DNA of 5,448 nucleotides from Elusimicrobiota bacterium (GTDB lineage: Bacteria > Elusimicrobiota > Elusimicrobia > UBA1565 > UBA9628). Shown piece after piece: positions 4,743 through 5,448 of the stretch (position 1 is the stretch's first letter; every line of letters starts with the position of its first letter). The notes beneath the pieces were generated by a model, which did no database searches, was not told where the DNA came from, and saw nothing but the letters and a program-made list of their open reading frames with translations. Both the position numbers and the translations under genes were made by a program. The DNA lies in assembly GCA_028717525.1 (NCBI GenBank), contig JAQUNT010000192.1, positions 1 to 5,448 of the forward strand. The letters are read 5' to 3'.

Positions 4743-5448
4743 ATGTTCGCGCTGCGCCGGGCCGGCTGGGCCGCCCTCCTCCCCTTCGCCGCGGCGTTCT
4801 GTTGCGCGGCGCAGGACGAATCCGCCCTCGGTCACCTGCGCCAGCTCAGCGGCGGCGCTCCGGTCGTCGAAGTCCCGGCGGTCCGGGCCGCGCCCGTTCT
4901 TCCGGCCGCCACAGCCGACTCCGGGGCTCAACTCCTGGCCGCCTGGCACGAGAGCACCGGCCGGGGCTTCCGCCAGCATGAGTACCATGAGGCCTCGCAC
5001 TATCTGTTCTCCACGGCCGACAACGTGGAGCGCGGAGGCCAGCGCGGCGTGGTCGACGCCTACTCGGGCCTGTTCCTGGCCGGGACCAGCGCGGAGGGCT
5101 CCGACTACCGGGAGAGCGGTGACCAGAACGGCGACCATTTCGTGGACAGCCAGGGCATGAACGTGGAGCACACTTGGCCGCAGTCCTTCTTTTCCAAGCG
5201 CCTGCCCATGAAGTCGGACCTGCACCATCTCATGGCGACCCTCATCCACCCCAACGGCATGCGGGGCAGCATGCCCTTCGGCATGGTGCAGGGGTCGGGC
5301 GAGTACCATAACGACGGCGGGGCCAAGGTCGGGCAGGGCGTCTTCGAGCCCCCGGACGCGGTCAAGGGCAGGGTCGCCCGGGCGCTGCTCTACTTCTACA
5401 CCCGCTACTACGACCGCAACATCTCCAACGGGGGCTTCAGCCCGGCCT
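4743..5448 (+). CDS. Secreted endonuclease I (EndA/NucM family), 3' truncated by window edge
   Basis: The frame is open from ATG 4743 to the window end, giving 235 codons. The first about 23 residues (two Arg, hydrophobic 9-19, cleavage likely after CAA) are a signal peptide, so the enzyme should be periplasmic or secreted. A spacer of about 35 residues leads into an endonuclease I domain from about residue 62. The core motif NVEHTWPQSFF (140-150) carries the expected metal-binding Glu142 and general-base His143. PMKSDLHHL (155-163) and HPNGMRGSMPFG (169-180), with Asn171 as a likely metal ligand, complete the beta-beta-alpha-metal active site. Family members cut DNA, and often RNA, without sequence specificity. 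D127-x-N129-x-D131-x-x-x-D135, just before the active site, resembles a calcium-binding loop. The catalytic core is complete, and only C-terminal residues are missing. The gene is divergent from the protease operon. An in-frame ATG at 4653 would place 30 unlike residues before the signal peptide and is not preferred. Confidence 0.9.
   Translation, partial: MFALRRAGWAALLPFAAAFCCAAQDESALGHLRQLSGGAPVVEVPAVRAAPVLPAATADSGAQLLAAWHESTGRGFRQHEYHEASHYLFSTADNVERGGQRGVVDAYSGLFLAGTSAEGSDYRESGDQNGDHFVDSQGMNVEHTWPQSFFSKRLPMKSDLHHLMATLIHPNGMRGSMPFGMVQGSGEYHNDGGAKVGQGVFEPPDAVKGRVARALLYFYTRYYDRNISNGGFSPA

Noticed and set aside
4743..4815. Lipoprotein signal in the nuclease N-terminus (AFCC)
   Set aside because: The residues before either Cys (Ala-Ala-Phe or Ala-Phe-Cys) do not fit the lipobox, which needs a small residue just before the Cys. 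Ordinary cleavage after CAA is more likely.
4611..5309. 232-codon minus-strand open frame across the nuclease and the intergenic region
   Set aside because: It is antisense to the clear endonuclease I motifs and covers the divergent promoters. No homology is recognisable.

Overview
This GC-rich window, with codon third positions dominated by G and C, holds five protein genes and no RNA genes. Three of the proteins carry Sec-type signal peptides, and the signal-bearing NlpC/P60 enzyme, HtrA-type protease and endonuclease I fit a Gram-negative (diderm) bacterium. Elusimicrobiota or a similar high-GC, uncultured or delta-proteobacteria-like lineage is my low-confidence guess. No marker gene is present to settle it.

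Layout. The left part (1-1184, + strand) carries the C-terminal half of a major-facilitator transporter, cut by the window edge, followed 23 nt later by a GNAT-type N-acetyltransferase. A GC-rich hairpin region (1187-1238) separates them from a converging two-gene minus-strand operon. That operon runs from 4598 down to 1237. Its first gene is an exported trypsin-like (S1C, HtrA-type) serine protease with an intact triad but no PDZ domain. Its second is an exported NlpC/P60 cysteine peptidase, probably a peptidoglycan hydrolase. The two genes are 2 nt apart, and the second gene's Shine-Dalgarno lies inside the last codons of the first. A 144-bp divergent intergenic region (4599-4742) follows. 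The right part (4743-5448, + strand) is a secreted endonuclease I (EndA/NucM-like) whose 3' end is cut off.

How the genes may work together. The protease and the NlpC/P60 enzyme have parallel designs: signal peptide, uncharacterised helical segment, Pro-rich linker and catalytic domain, with an extra Pro-rich tail and charged helix in the protease. They look like a co-expressed cell-envelope pair, and the divergent nuclease would also act outside the cytoplasm. The shared role is inference from signals and linkage.

The most unusual signals are in the divergent region. Each start codon is preceded, at exactly 6 nt, by a -10-like TANNNT hexamer and lacks a usable Shine-Dalgarno, which suggests leaderless transcripts in both directions. 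Between the two promoters are three CTGGGCC copies spaced exactly 24 bp apart and an 8-4-8 inverted repeat. I see no CRISPR array, mobile element, tRNA, rRNA or clear riboswitch, and no strong evidence of an entirely new system.
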